A DNA stretch of 64,000 nt from Mya arenaria (taxonomy: Eukaryota; Mollusca; Bivalvia; Myida; Myidae). The notes under the pieces are model-generated. The model was not told where the DNA came from and searched no databases. It worked only from the letters and a program-made list of their open reading frames with translations. Shown here piece by piece: positions 14,101-25,520 of this stretch. Positions within the stretch are counted from its first letter, which is position 1, and each line of letters begins with the position of its first letter. The stretch covers positions 10,762,887-10,826,886 of the forward strand of contig NC_069135.1 of NCBI RefSeq assembly GCF_026914265.1, written 5' to 3'. Both the position numbers and the translations under genes were made by a program.

Positions 14101-17100
14101 TGTATAGTGTGCTAATATGGACCACTGTATAGTGCGCTAATATGGACCACTGTATAATGTGCTAATATCAACCACTGTATAGTGTGCTAATATGGACCAC
14201 TGTATAGTGCGCTAATATGGACCACTGTATAGTGTGCTAATATCAACCACTGTATAGTGTGCTAATATCAACCACTGTATAGTGTGCTAATATCAACCAC
14301 TGTATAGTGTGCTAATATCAACCACTGTATAGTGTGCTAATATCAACCACTGTATAATGTGCTAATATCAACCACTGTATAGTGTGCTAATATGGACCAC
14401 TGTATAGTGTGCTAATATGGACCACTGTATAGTGTGCTAATATGGACCACTGTATAGTGTGCTAATATCGACCACTGTATAATGTGCTAATATCAACCAC
14501 TATATAGTGTGCTAATATCAACCACTGTATAATGTGCTTATATCAACCACTGTATAGTGTGCCAATATCAACCACTGTATAGTGTGCTAATATCAACCAC
14601 TGTATAGTGTGCCTATATCAACCACTGTATAGTGTGCTAATATGGACCACTGTATAGTGTGCTAATATGGACCACTGTATAGTGTGCTAATATGGACCAC
14701 TGTATAGTGTGCTAATATCGACCACTGTATAATGTGCTAATATCAACCACTATATAGTGTGCTTATATCAACCACTGTATAGTGTGCCAATATCAACCAC
14801 TGTATAGTGTGCTAATATCAACCACTGTATAGTGCGCTAATATGGACCACTGTATGATGTGCTTATATCAACCACTGTATAGTGCGCTAATATGGACCAC
14901 TGTATAATGTGCTAATATCAACCACTATATAGTGTGCTAATATCAACCACTGTATAATGTGCTTATATCAACCACTGTATAGTGTGCTAATATCAACCAC
15001 TGTATAGTGTGCTAATATCGACCACTGTATAGTGTGCTAATATCAACCACTGTATAGTGTGCTAATATCAACCACTGTATAGTGTGCTAATATTGACCAC
15101 TGTATAGTGTGCTAATATGGACCACTGTATAGTTAGCTAATATCAACCACTATATAGTGTGCTAATATCAACCACTGTATAGTGTGCTAATATCAACCAC
15201 TGTATAGTGTGCCAATATCAACCACTGTATAGTGTGCCAATATCAACCACTGTATAGTGTGCTAATATCAACCACTGTATAGTGTGCCAATATCAACCAC
15301 TGTATAGTGTGCTAATATGGACCACTGTATAATGTGCTAATATGGATCACTGTATAGTGTGCTAATATGGACCACTGTATAGTGTGCTAATATGGACCAC
15401 TGTATAGTGTGCTAATATGGATCACTGTATAGTGTGCTAATATGGATCACTGTATAGTGTGCTAATATGGATCACTGTATAGTGTGCTAATATGGATCAC
15501 TGTATAGTGTGCTAATATGGATCACTGTATAGTGTGCTAATATGGATCACTGTATAGTGTGCTAATATGGATCACTGTATAGTGTGCTAATATGGACCAC
15601 TGTATAGTGTGCTAATATGGACCACTGTATAGTGTGCTAATATGGACCACTGTATAATGTGCTTATATCAACCATAGAATAATGAGCTTATATCAACCAT
15701 AGAATAATGAGCTTATATCAACCATAGAATAATGAGCTTATATCAACCACTGTATTATCTGCTTATATCAGCCACTATATGATGTGCTAATATTGATCAC
15801 TGTATAATGTGCTTATATCAGCCACTGTATAATGTGCTTATATCAACCACTGTTTAATGTGCTAACATATACCTGCATTCCACATGTTTGGAGTGGCGCC
15901 AGTCTACTATAACATCTGGAATGCCCTCTAGTCCAAGTGGCCCTGTCCCCTGTAGACATGTTCTTTCAAACCAACCCTGAAATGTATCACAATTTAGAGT
16001 AAGTACTTGCCTCGTACATATACAGGGCTTTCAATTGACCCGAATTTCAAAGTTTTGATTTGCAGAAATTGTAAATGACCAGAAAGACCATCATAAATAA
16101 TTTATTATGTACTTAGCATCAGTTTTATGAATGAAGTCATTTACAAATATAACAATGATGCTCTTGCTTTTATCCATAGCTGATTGAGCAAGATTGTTTA
16201 ATGGTGAATAGTTGGCTGACTTCAACCTATGTAGTTGAAGCTAAGATACAGTGCGTGTGTGTTTTTTTTGTTTCTGTGTGACGTGGGCATGTGTTCATTG
16301 CTGAGAATTAAATATACTCAACGCATGTAGAATAAACAAACAAAGTCAATTAACACAGTGAAGTTATTGCCTGAATCACCCTCAATGATGTCCCCTCCTT
16401 TAAAGAGACCATTTGTGGTCAGGGCCCTACGATGGGTATTCTGTCACTTGACCACTCAGTTGTGATTGATTCGCACTGTCAAAACAGCGCACACTGGCTC
16501 CCTGTTACACAGTCTTAATACTATAATAAGCTTTCTATGGCGGCACAGACAAATTTTATTTCAGTCAAAAAAGTTTCTAATATGTAAATCTGAAAAAGAA
16601 TTTAATATGACAATTATTGTTTATTATGTTTTGCGATTGAATGTCTCGTTAGTTGAAATGTCTGAAATGCGAACTTCAACAAAATCCGAAAGTTTTCAGG
16701 ATGATGTTAAAAATGTTTATATTGATTGTAAATGGAATCATAGATTATTTGGGTTTCTTTCAGTATATTTAAGGTATGTATTACATTTTCCACTTGCTTA
16801 AGAAAAGAGGACCACAAAGTTCTCTTTTAAAATTAAATTTGTCGCTTGAAAATTCGGCCCCAACAGTCTGTGTTTACACCCTGTTAAAAGTTTTTATGTA
16901 CATTCAATTTTAATTTCAACATATTTTTTATCCATTTATTACAATAACAATATTTAATACTTTCAGATTATTTAATGTCTGAACTACATGCTGTCTGGCC
17001 ATGGCAAACTAGTGGTGCATGCAGTTTATAACAGGGTTTAAATTTTGGCACACACCGGTATCTGAGTCCACAGTCTAGCTTTAAACCATCTGTTTTATTA

Positions 17101-17980
17101 ATGATGGCTTAATTTTCATGAGTTTAAATTTTTAATTATGAAAGATCATATTGTTCATAGCACTCCGTCCAAAAACTTTCAATGAGTGAAGTGAGTTTTT
17201 ATTGTCTATTACAGGAAAACAATTCAAAGCTGACACTGTCTAGGGATTAAGCCAGGTTTTAACAAGAATATCACTGGAAGCAATGGATGCCCTCTATACA
17301 CCCAAAAATTGTAATACAATATGCCCCCCCCCCCCCCCCAAAGAGAGCCGACAATTTCTGATATTGTGAAAAGTATAGTTTTACTTACAGACCAGTTGAT
17401 GAAATGCAGAAAAATGCTATTGATATTTTCCATATTTCACAATAAAATGTGAAAAAAGCTGTGTTGTACTTTTCCCTAAATAGCTGAAGGTTACACAGTA
17501 TCATTACAATTTATTTGTCAATACTACAATCAGGCTACGGGACCTGAACCATAAAATGGGGCCTCTGTGCTTTTTCACAGATAACTGGAAATGTGATGAA
17601 AGCATTTTGGAATTAAAGAAATGCCATGTTGTTTAATAACATTCATCAATGCCAATCACAGGGGGCAGAAACATTTTTTTTTTCTTATATGTATATACAT
17701 AATTATAGGCTTAAATAAACAAAAATAATTTGTTTCTGGCCCCTGTGATGCCAATAATCTCAACCAGTCAACCAGTGCTGAATTTTAACTTTGATATTTG
17801 TGATACCTTGTCCTTGAGAGGGTGTGTCCTGTACGGTGCCCAGTCACTGATTCCCATCTGTATGACAGGAGGGAGACTCATGTTGGAGAAGGCGATGTAC
17901 ATCATCACACACAGCATAAACAGGCTTAGGGACATGAGCCATCTCAACCACTGACCCCTCCCTGCCGACGGGGGCCCCAT
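3191..17980 (-). CDS. Type II membrane HIT-superfamily protein (Ap4A phosphorylase / GalT-like), 11 coding exons
   Basis: Spliced coding exons on the minus strand, from start to stop: 17807-17980, 15873-15976, 10033-10171, 8700-8803, 7743-7967, 7196-7326, 6608-6750, 5122-5206, 4658-4722, 3934-4038 and 3191-3277. All junctions are GT-AG and keep frame, giving 453 aa. Residues about 15-33 are a membrane span after a short basic N-terminus, followed by a large presumably luminal domain. A CDFC pair (186-189) resembles the zinc-binding CxxC of galactose-1-phosphate uridylyltransferases. GASQVHPHLH (274-283) matches the HIT active site and resembles the GASQ-x-H-x-H of Ap4A phosphorylases. The third position is His, as in HIT hydrolases, not the Gln of the transferases. 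The enzyme fold is well supported; the substrate is unknown. A membrane-anchored form suggests Golgi or ER work on nucleotide sugars or nucleotides, which is inference. The start assumes the exon at 17807-18011 is the first coding one. Confidence 0.88.
5210..6350. repeat. 57-bp minisatellite in the HIT-like gene
   Basis: About 20 copies of a 57-bp unit containing AATGCAATATTGAACTGAAC and AATGTCACTTTGAT. It fills most of the intron between exons 6608-6750 and 5122-5206 and starts within a few bases of the acceptor at 5207. Because 57 is a multiple of three, the minus strand stays open for 255 codons; that frame is an artefact of the repeat. Confidence 0.92.
6995..7280 (-). repeat. Partial tandem copies of the catalytic HIT exon
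   Basis: The second half of exon 7196-7326, with its donor, is repeated twice more downstream, at about 105-bp spacing (about 7084-7180 and 6997-7074). The middle copy still encodes DLLPHAGASLVHPHLHSF followed by a GGGTAGGT donor-like site. The last has decayed to HPYMHN. The copies lack the first half of the exon and have no visible acceptor, so they are probably not spliced in. Confidence 0.75.
8125..8191. repeat. (TA)n microsatellite
   Basis: About 33 TA dinucleotides in the intron between exons 8700-8803 and 7743-7967 of the HIT-like gene. Confidence 0.95.
11630..15868. repeat. 4.2 kb satellite of 25-bp units
   Basis: About 170 copies of a 25-bp unit such as ACCACTGTATAGTGTGCTAA plus TATCA or TATGG. 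The left third (11630-12600) is organised as 50-bp dimers alternating CCGATATCGACC and CATATATCCACC. The rest is monomeric with TCAACC/TGGACC variants, including a homogenised run with GGATCACTG near 15410-15590. It fills most of the intron between exons 15873-15976 and 10033-10171 and runs to within about 10 bp of the donor of the first. Long open frames on the minus strand are repeat artefacts. Confidence 0.95.
17657..17747. mobile_element. 91-bp hAT-type MITE in the first intron of the HIT-like gene
   Basis: The ends CACAGGGGGCAGAAACA and its near inverse TGTTTCTGGCCCCTGTG enclose an AT-rich core. The exact 8-bp duplication ATGCCAAT flanks it (17649-17656 and 17748-17755), the size expected for hAT elements. 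Confidence 0.75.
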
Positions 17981-18011
17981 TATCGAACCTGCCCATACAC
18001 CCGCACAAATC
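17981..18011 (-). promoter_or_regulatory. 5' leader part with an overlapping upstream start codon (HIT-like gene)
   Basis: A good acceptor (TTCACAG) places the upstream edge of the first coding exon at 18011. Between it and the chosen ATG (17980) lies another ATG at 17996, in a different frame. It opens a 50-codon reading frame ending inside the same exon. The main frame has no stop between 18011 and 17980, so the true start could also lie in a further upstream exon that I could not identify. Confidence 0.4.
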
Positions 18012-20070
18012 CTGTGAACAAATGGTAAAATAGTGTGTTCAAAATCAGTTACACAAATTATTATTTGAAATAACAAGCAGAAATATCAAATATTATTTGA
18101 CTGAGCTAAGCAAGAATTGAAAAAATGGAAGGATTTTAAACCATACAGTTTATTCATTTGAAACCCTGCAAAATTTACAATGTCAGTCTTTAGGATGGTT
18201 GTAGGTGAAGCAGAAGAGATAATCAGTAGCATCATATGCAGACGCTACTTACAACTGAAATATTCATTTTTATGTGTCATTTAATGACTAGATGGTTAAT
18301 GACAGAATAAGGCGTTTTGTAAGGCCTATAACCAGGCTTTTACATTAGGACATGATGCCTATGTACAAAAACTGTTGTTTGAGCAAGGATGTCAACCAGT
18401 ATACAAAATATAAACGTGACTCAATATCCATTCAATTCATATATGTTTATTGAAGACAAACTCACAAAAGAAAATCTATACTCAGGCGGACAGCTGTTAA
18501 CAAAACAGCTAACAAACTGTTCTTGATGCCTGGTTAACTTATATTGTTTTACAATTGACCAGTCGCCAGTTGTCAACCAACTACAGGATTATATCTAAAA
18601 AATAAATCAAAGCACATTGTTGCATTATCCAATTGTTTAACTTAAAAACCTCGCCTAATGATCTTGACAAGTTGCAGTACTGGTTATTGGTTTGGCCACT
18701 CAGGTCAATTGTGTGATAGGATAAGAACATCCTTGTGAGCTTGTTTCAAATAAAGCAACTATGGAAGCCTTGAGTGAACTTCCAAATGTACACTTGATGT
18801 GTCAAGGTTGTGATATTATACATTTATGTCTAAAATCTTTGAAATATCACAATGGTATGTGTGCATTATACTGTTATAATAAGAGCAACATTCTTTGTTT
18901 TAGACTAAAAGTTTTATGGAAAACGTGGGTTCCAAATGCATTTTACCATGTACATTTTAACTCATTATCTAAGGCATTGTTTTTTAAATTGATTATAGAT
19001 ATTTTGAAAGCAATAACCAAAGAATGGTCTCCGGAAGTCTTTTACCAAAGAGTAGGACATAACACAATACTTGAAAACACACTTATGAACATGGAAACAG
19101 CATGTTTTTCATTGTTGAATATGTCGACAGATATCTTTTCTTACAGTTTTGTGTGCATGTGTACTTTTGTGGAAGGAATTTGTCCACACAACTTGCTTTG
19201 GGGTATGCAGTTCATATATATATATGTAAAAAAATGTAATTATAAAAAATAATGCATTCAATATAGAGTTTAAATGTTATATAGTAAAAGTGCCTTTTCT
19301 GTTTATTTCTCACTCTTTGTATAGCTTTATTCTCAATGTAATTGCTTAAAATGATCCTTAAACTATGAATATGTGTTTTATACTGCCAGTGTTTATAATT
19401 TTTATCATAAACCATTAACTGAAACTGCTCAAAATATAATAAAAAACTGTACATACCAGTACTTAAATATGAAGTAAAAAAACTTTTTGGCTTATGTTAT
19501 TGCCGTTGGCACAGAGCAAGATTAAACAAAAGACAAAGATCTCACCGCATAGTCCTATAGTAAAGTTTTCTCATTCCTTAAATCCACCCATTCCCTGTCA
19601 ATACACATTACAACTAGTACAAGCTATGGCATATAAAGCTTTACCTCTCAAACACTAAGTTGATATTCAATAACGGACAATACAGTTGTTTGCCCTTAAA
19701 ATCACATTATAGTAAACTTGTGCAAACATGTAGTTTTCAGCTTAGTAGAATAGAAGGGCTAACTAGATACCATATATTGGCAAATATCAATAATTAACCA
19801 TTACCTTGAAGCCTTCATAGGGGAATTTCAGCATGATAATAATAATTAAATAAAGTCATACAAACTGAAACTGGTATAATTTTAAGTAGTGGATGTTTCT
19901 AAAACAAAGAAATTGTACAATTTAAACATTAAAATTTCAAATTAACTTACACAATTTGGGCATTTAAGTACATTTTTCAAGTCTTTATTTCGATTCTTTG
20001 AAATAAATTTCATTAAATGCAATGTTTAAATGTACAGACAATATGATAACTGTAACACTTACATAACTAA
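18012..20070. other. Intergenic or upstream intron, no gene recognised
   Basis: AT-rich sequence upstream of the first recognised exon of the HIT-like gene. It may hold that gene's promoter and noncoding first exon, but nothing singles them out. A 163-codon frame at 18761-19252 has no recognisable domain. Confidence 0.3.
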
Positions 20071-20191
20071 CAGGCGCGTACCCAGGCATACGCCAGTACG
20101 CCAATGCGTACACTTCTTCAGAAAAAAAGCGAAAAAATAAAAGTTCCAAAAATGCAATAAAAAGTAAAGTCCCATAACCTGCCAAATCGGT

Positions 20192-20379
20192 GTGGATCCT
20201 GTTGACCTCCGGGTAAATGATCCAAATGATGTTTACAAGGCGGGACTTTTAAAAATGACTGAACAGACATTTAATCCGCCTTACAGTGATATTTTCGGGC
20301 AAAAACTAGACGACAGTGAGAAGAAAGAGCTATTAACCGCAACTTGGAACAATGTTCACCAGTATAAGTTCCCTTCCAG
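20192..20379 (+). other. Exon-like coding piece inside the TIR element
   Basis: An open frame without an ATG at its start reads VNDPNDVYKAGLLKMTE, then FNPPYSDIFGQKLDDSEKKE, then NNVHQYKFPS, and ends at a good donor (CCAG/GTCAGT). The amino-acid mix is that of a soluble protein, unlike surrounding chance frames. Further pieces at 20495-20574 (acceptor CGTAG, donor AAAG/GTAGTG) and from 21117 (acceptor TTTATTTGCAG, HAVTREIFQEFK-stop in one frame) could follow. Phase-consistent joining of the three is possible, but the best-looking protein frames of pieces 2 and 3 are not the ones joined to piece 1. Family not recognised. Confidence 0.4.
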
Positions 20380-20656
20380 GTCAGTACTATATAATGTTAT
20401 GATATATCTCGCATGGTTTATTAAAACATCCTTATCGAAATTCTTCTCTTAACTTATCCACAACCGTTTGTTTACTATCTCGGCTCGTTCGTAGACCATT
20501 TTCTTGTTGGTCTAGACGCACGGCTGTTGAAAGGCAATGGACGGTACAAGGCACAGTATCTGCTGCTTCCAAAGGTAGTGAAATCAAGGAATAAAACAAA
20601 TAGTTTGTGCTGCAATGCACCAATCATAAAACTACATTGGTAATACCATGTAGGTT

Positions 20657-20857
20657 TTAACCCGTTCACTGCCTTACCCCGAGTATTGTTATATATTCAA
20701 ACAACTTAGATCTGAATGAGACGTCTCATTTAGATCCAAGTTGTTTGACATTTTCACAATGATATTACCAAAAGGTGGAGGGAGTGTGAGAAAACAAAAT
20801 CGGAAGTTGAAAAAATATCGCGCATGTACACGACTTGCCTGCCAGTGAACGGGTTAA
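20657..20857. mobile_element. Nested TTAA-ended MITE
   Basis: A 201-bp element running from TTAACCCGTTCACTG to its inverse CAGTGAACGGGTTAA. TTAA ends suggest a piggyBac- or Kolobok-type target. Inside at about 20698-20747 lies a near-perfect 50-bp palindrome centred on GAGACGTCTC. It is nested in the larger element 20071-22094. Confidence 0.6.
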
Positions 20858-22094
20858 TATCTGAATACATTAATACTGTATGTGAGCTGATTCATCACGT
20901 GCGTTTTTACCAAATAATCGTGTAGCATTTATGCTAACTTATTTACATGCGCATGCATTAAAGATATTAAAATTAAATAATTATTGATCGTTTCCACAAT
21001 TATAAGAAAATCCTAATGAAACAAATGAAAACCTTTAATCTAATAAGCACCGGATCATTGGCCGAATATATTTAAATGGCATAAGTGCGAAAACACAATA
21101 AAGATTTATTTGCAGGTCGACGGTCTCACCCATGCCGTAACGAGAGAAATATTCCAGGAGTTCAAGTGATTAATGCCAAAAGAAACTATTCTAGAACGCT
21201 CTTATAACAGCGTTCTGCATTAATTGAACACCTTTTTCAAAGACACACTGTCCTAGTTTTTGGTTCTGGTCGCTTAAAACTGGTTTGACTGTATTTCTTC
21301 CTAATATCGTACCGATAACTATTATGTAACATGTTGTTGAAGTCTAGGTAATATATTGCATTCGCTTTTTCAGTTTAAGATTTTTTTTAACTTTTTTGCT
21401 TTTAAATTTAGTCCAATCAAAACACTCATACTTAACAATTAGGAAAAAATTAAACTTAAGAAGCTACTGGAATATGAGCTTATCAGAAGAGTAAGAAATA
21501 ACTGATCCGATTAAGATAGTTGTATGCCTGAGTGATAAATTTCATGCAAAAGCACATTAACATGTGCGTTTATTTATCATGTTTACAAATCGTCAGGTGT
21601 GCATGAATGTTCGATGATATGCTGATTGTTATCATCATTTTAGTCCCATGAAAGAACAGATATTTTCCCATACATTTTAAAAGTAAAATAATTAAGTATA
21701 GATCTATTTGTGTTAAGTTACAATATTTTATTAACTTATCTAGATACTGTTAAGCATAGCATGGAGACAGTTTCAGTCTCCGCATGTGGTTAAATATACC
21801 GGTGAGGTGCGCAAGCCTTTCTATCTCAATTATTCAGCGGATTGGATGTTAAATAGAGACGCCACCCATCACCCCAGATCTTTTTGTTTATTTAAATCAA
21901 ATACAAGTATTGATTTTTGGAAAAAATAATAATAAAGGTGAATATTCATCTATTTGTATGCTTTTATACGTGCCAAAGGGCCCCTAGATAGCACCAAATG
22001 CGATGTTGGATTTCAAAATTTTCCGAGGGGGGGCATGCCCCCCGGACCCCGCTAGACTGTGCGTATCCTATATTTTGACCTAGGTACGCCCCTG

Positions 22095-24127
22095 ACTAAT
22101 ACTCATTCAATTTCAACAATATTTGGTGTTTATACTCTTTAGTAAAGATACCATTTAATTAAAATTCATTACTTGATAAAAAAAATAAGTAATATGAATT
22201 TTGCATCAGAAAATAGAATTTTCCTAAAAGTAGAAAAAGTTTAATTTGCTCTTACATCACCTATCCAGGACCAATTTCAGTTAAATTTGAAATATGTGCT
22301 CTTTAGGATGCATTATCTTATACTTATGCAATAATTATTATCATTTTGTAAATATAAATTATCAATTTGAATAGTTAAAGTGACACTCTTACTCAAAATC
22401 AATACATACACATGTATAACAAACATAAATTTTGGGTGATACACCCTCAACTACTTAGTAAATAATGCATATCTGCAAAATATTAATTACTATTAGCAAT
22501 ATTATAACTGTGTATTTAATAGTTGAAATAGCAAAAGTATTAAATGACTGGTGAATGCTAAAAGATTTACTGACCACAGTATCAATGATTTTTCTTTTAT
22601 GCCAATTGATAAAATAAGAACAATTGGAAACGATTATTAAAGGAGAGTAAATGGATGCACATTCTTGGCACAGTCATTCCTAATGGTATGAATTCAAAAA
22701 TATTATTTTAATTCTTCTTGCAGAATTTAAAAAAAAAATCACAAAATTAATCTGGTTTATAACTGTTTTAACCTATTTAATGTTGCATAGTTTATACTGG
22801 TTTATTGATGTTTGTTTATGCATTTATATTGCATTTTACCAGTATAATTATATCTCTTTAGATCCTATAAGACATTATTTTGCGCAAAAATATATGCTAT
22901 ATTTTGACGTTATCAACGTTAACGTCATTTGATGTTGACGTCATTTCCTGTTCATTATATACATACAACCTGATGAAGGCCGAATGGCCGAAACGTTGTT
23001 TCATAAATAAATAATTTGTGTTGAAGTTGGACTTCTTTAATTATCACCAAAAGATTTACTGCAAATACTAAGGTCTCATAAGGCAGAATTACCGCGTTTT
23101 CTGCGCATTTCTTTTAAATTAAACTCAGTATCCTTCATAAGAACCATTCTTTTCGACATCTGTTTATCCTTTCGGGTATATTAGAACAAGTGTATTAAAT
23201 GTGTCAAATCTAAGTTGGGAGTAATAGTGCATCTTTAATTTCAGTTCATTGAATTTCCCAAAGAAATTGAATTTGTGCTTCATCATATACCTGAGAGATA
23301 TGCCAGTCAAATACTGCTAGGTCACAGCCTTTTCAGATGTGAACAAAAAATACCAGCCTTCCAGGTGCGCTAAATATAATCTAGTGTAAAAAATCATGCT
23401 TGTGAAGATCTCATCATTAATGCATGTTTCTGGGCAAACAAACAAAGGCAAACAAAAGCCTACAAACAGAATTTTCAAATTGATATTTTTTTCATTTAAG
23501 TTTGCACTTGATATTTTTGCAAGTACCTTAAATATCAACTTGCATTTTCCGATTTTGCGTGTGTAGTCGAAAGCTAAATTTGAGCTGTGAACATTTTGGA
23601 TGAGTAAAATCACATTTCATATATTGCGAGCCGTCTGTCAGAGGACAGCACCTTTGACAGTGGTGGAATAAGAACAAAACATGCACTCAGGTAATATGTT
23701 TTTCAGGCTTGCTAAGGGCTTGTTAAAATGACTGGTTTGAATATTCATCTGCTTTAGCCAAATAGTTCAAACAAGCACAAACACTTGCATTATTTTAAGG
23801 AAACATAAATAAGACTAGACAGTCTGTCCCCACATCATATCAATATGGTGAACATTTGTAGTTAGTCAAATCCTTCAAAAGAAATGGAGAATATAAAATG
23901 CAGTCATGAGCTTTGACCTTGTATGTCATTGTGTGACTTTGACCTTGAACTGAGCTGGTTGTCACATCAGCTCTGCACATTAATAAATCCCTCAAAAACA
24001 AGCAATATTTCTACATTTGATGAAAGATGGGTAGAATATAACAACAGGAGCTCAAGTGAACAAACGTAACAGGCAAAGCCCATGTGAGCATCAGAATCTA
24101 ATTCGAGAGCTATGTGCAAGATGGAAT
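22095..24127. other. Repeat-derived region without genes
   Basis: It contains a hairpin with a hammerhead-like core (22970-22994), preceded by a perfect CRE palindrome TGACGTCA at 22936-22943 and followed by ATAAATAAATAATTTGTGTT. Together these look like the end of a retroelement. The remainder shows nothing recognisable. Confidence 0.35.
22970..22994 (+). other. Hammerhead-ribozyme-core-like hairpin
   Basis: CTGATGA is followed by a GGCC-GAAT-GGCC hairpin and then GAAAC, the order of conserved elements in a hammerhead ribozyme (CUGAUGA, stem II, GAAA). The flanking ACAAC and GTTGT pair with each other. An extra A lies before stem II, and I cannot close a proper helix I and cleavage site, so activity is doubtful. 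Such motifs are known in Penelope-like elements and retrozymes. Confidence 0.4.
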
Positions 24128-25520
24128 CCACTCCTTCTGTTATTATGTTGAAGGGCAAGAACACATCTGTTTTTATACTGCAGGACAAGGACGCAACTCC
24201 TTCTTTTTTTATATTGTAGGGCAAGGATACAACTCCCTCTAGTTCTATAGTGTAGGAAAGGAAGCAACTGTTTCCATTTTTCTATTGAAGGGCAAGGACG
24301 TGGGCAAGGACGTAACTCCTTCTATTCTTATATTGTAGGGCAAGGACGTAACTCCTATTTTTATATTGCATGGCAAGGAAGCAACTCCTTCTAGTTCTAT
24401 AAAGTAGGCAAGGAAGCAACTCCTTCTAGTTCTATAAAGTAGGTAAGGAAGCAACTCCTAGTACTATAAAGTAGGCAAGGAAGCAACTCCTTCTAGTTCT
24501 ATAAAGTAGGTAAGGAAGCAACTCCTTCTAGTACTATAAAGTAGGTCAGGAAGCAACTCCTTCTAGTATTATAAAGTAGGTAAGGAAGCAACTCCTTCTA
24601 GTATTATAAAGTAGGTAAGGAAGCAACTCCTTCTAGTTCTATAAAGTAGGTAAGGATGCAACTCCTAGTACTATAAAGTAGGCAAGGAAGCAACTCCTTC
24701 TAGTTCTATAAAGTAGGTAAGGAAGCAACTCCTAGTACTATAAAGTAGGCAAGGAAGCAACTCCTTCTAGTACTATAAAGTAGGCAAGGAAGCAACTCCT
24801 TTTAGTTCTATAAAGTAGGTAAGGAAGCAACTCCTTCTAGTACTATAAAGTAGGTAAGGATGCAACTCCTTCTAGTACTATAAAGTAGGTAAGGATGCAA
24901 CTCCTTCTAGTACTATAAAGTAGATAAGGAAGCAACTCCTAGTACTATAAAGTAGGCAAGGAAGCAACTCCTTCTAGTTCTATAAAGTAGGTAAGGAAGC
25001 AACTCCTTCTAGTACTATAAAGTAGGTAAGGAAGCAACTCCTTCTAGTATTATAAAGTAGGTAAGGAAGCAACTCCTTCTAGTTCTATAAAGTAGGTAAG
25101 GAAGCAACTCCTAGTACTATAAAGTAGGTAAGGAAGCAACTCCTAGTACTATAAAGTAGGCAACGAAGCAACTCCTTCTAGTTCTATAAAGTAGGCAAGG
25201 AAGCAACTCCTAGTACTATAAAGTAGGTAAGGAAGCAACTCCTTCTAGTACTATAAAGTAGGTAAGGAAGCAACTCCTAGTACTATAAAGTAGGCAAGGA
25301 AGCAACTCCTTCTAGTACTATAAAGTAGGCAAGGAAGCAACTCCTTTTAGTTCTATAAAGTAGGTAAGGAAGCAACTCCTTCTAGTACTATAAAGTAGGT
25401 AAGGATGCAACTCCTTCTAGTACTATAAAGTAGGTAAGGATGCAACTCCTTCTAGTACTATAAAGTAGATAAGGATGCAACTCCTTCTAGTTCTATAAAG
25501 TAGGTAAGGATGCAACTCCT
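24128..25520. repeat. 35/32-bp minisatellite with decayed left edge
   Basis: About 35 copies of ATAAAGTAGGTAAGGAAGCA plus ACTCCTTCTAGTTCT (35 bp), or the 32-bp form lacking TTC. The left edge (24128-24360) holds divergent units of the form GGGCAAGGACGTAACTCC with longer spacing, so the array grew from an older degenerate repeat. Larger blocks repeat too (about 24640-24900 resembles about 25170-25430), a higher-order duplication. Confidence 0.92.

Larger units (their letters stand above)
20071..22094. mobile_element. TIR element with 5-bp target duplication and exon-like cargo
   Basis: The ends are CAGGCGCGTACCCAGG (20071-20086) and the near inverse of it (22079-22094), 14 of 16 positions matching. 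ACTAA flanks both sides (20066-20070 and 22095-22099). The 2.0 kb interior has no transposase that I recognise. It does carry three exon-like pieces with splice signals and a nested TTAA-ended MITE. The terminal CAGG and the size are hAT-like, but a 5-bp duplication is not the usual 8 bp, so the superfamily is open. Confidence 0.65.

Noticed and set aside
16466..16801. 111-codon plus-strand frame
   Set aside because: Inside an intron of the HIT-like gene on the other strand, with no recognisable protein pattern.
18761..19252. 163-codon plus-strand frame
   Set aside because: AT-rich composition, no domain, no splice context, and it lies opposite a minus-strand gene's upstream region.
24128..25520. 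CRISPR-like spaced repeats
   Set aside because: The whole unit repeats without unique spacers, and the sequence is eukaryotic.
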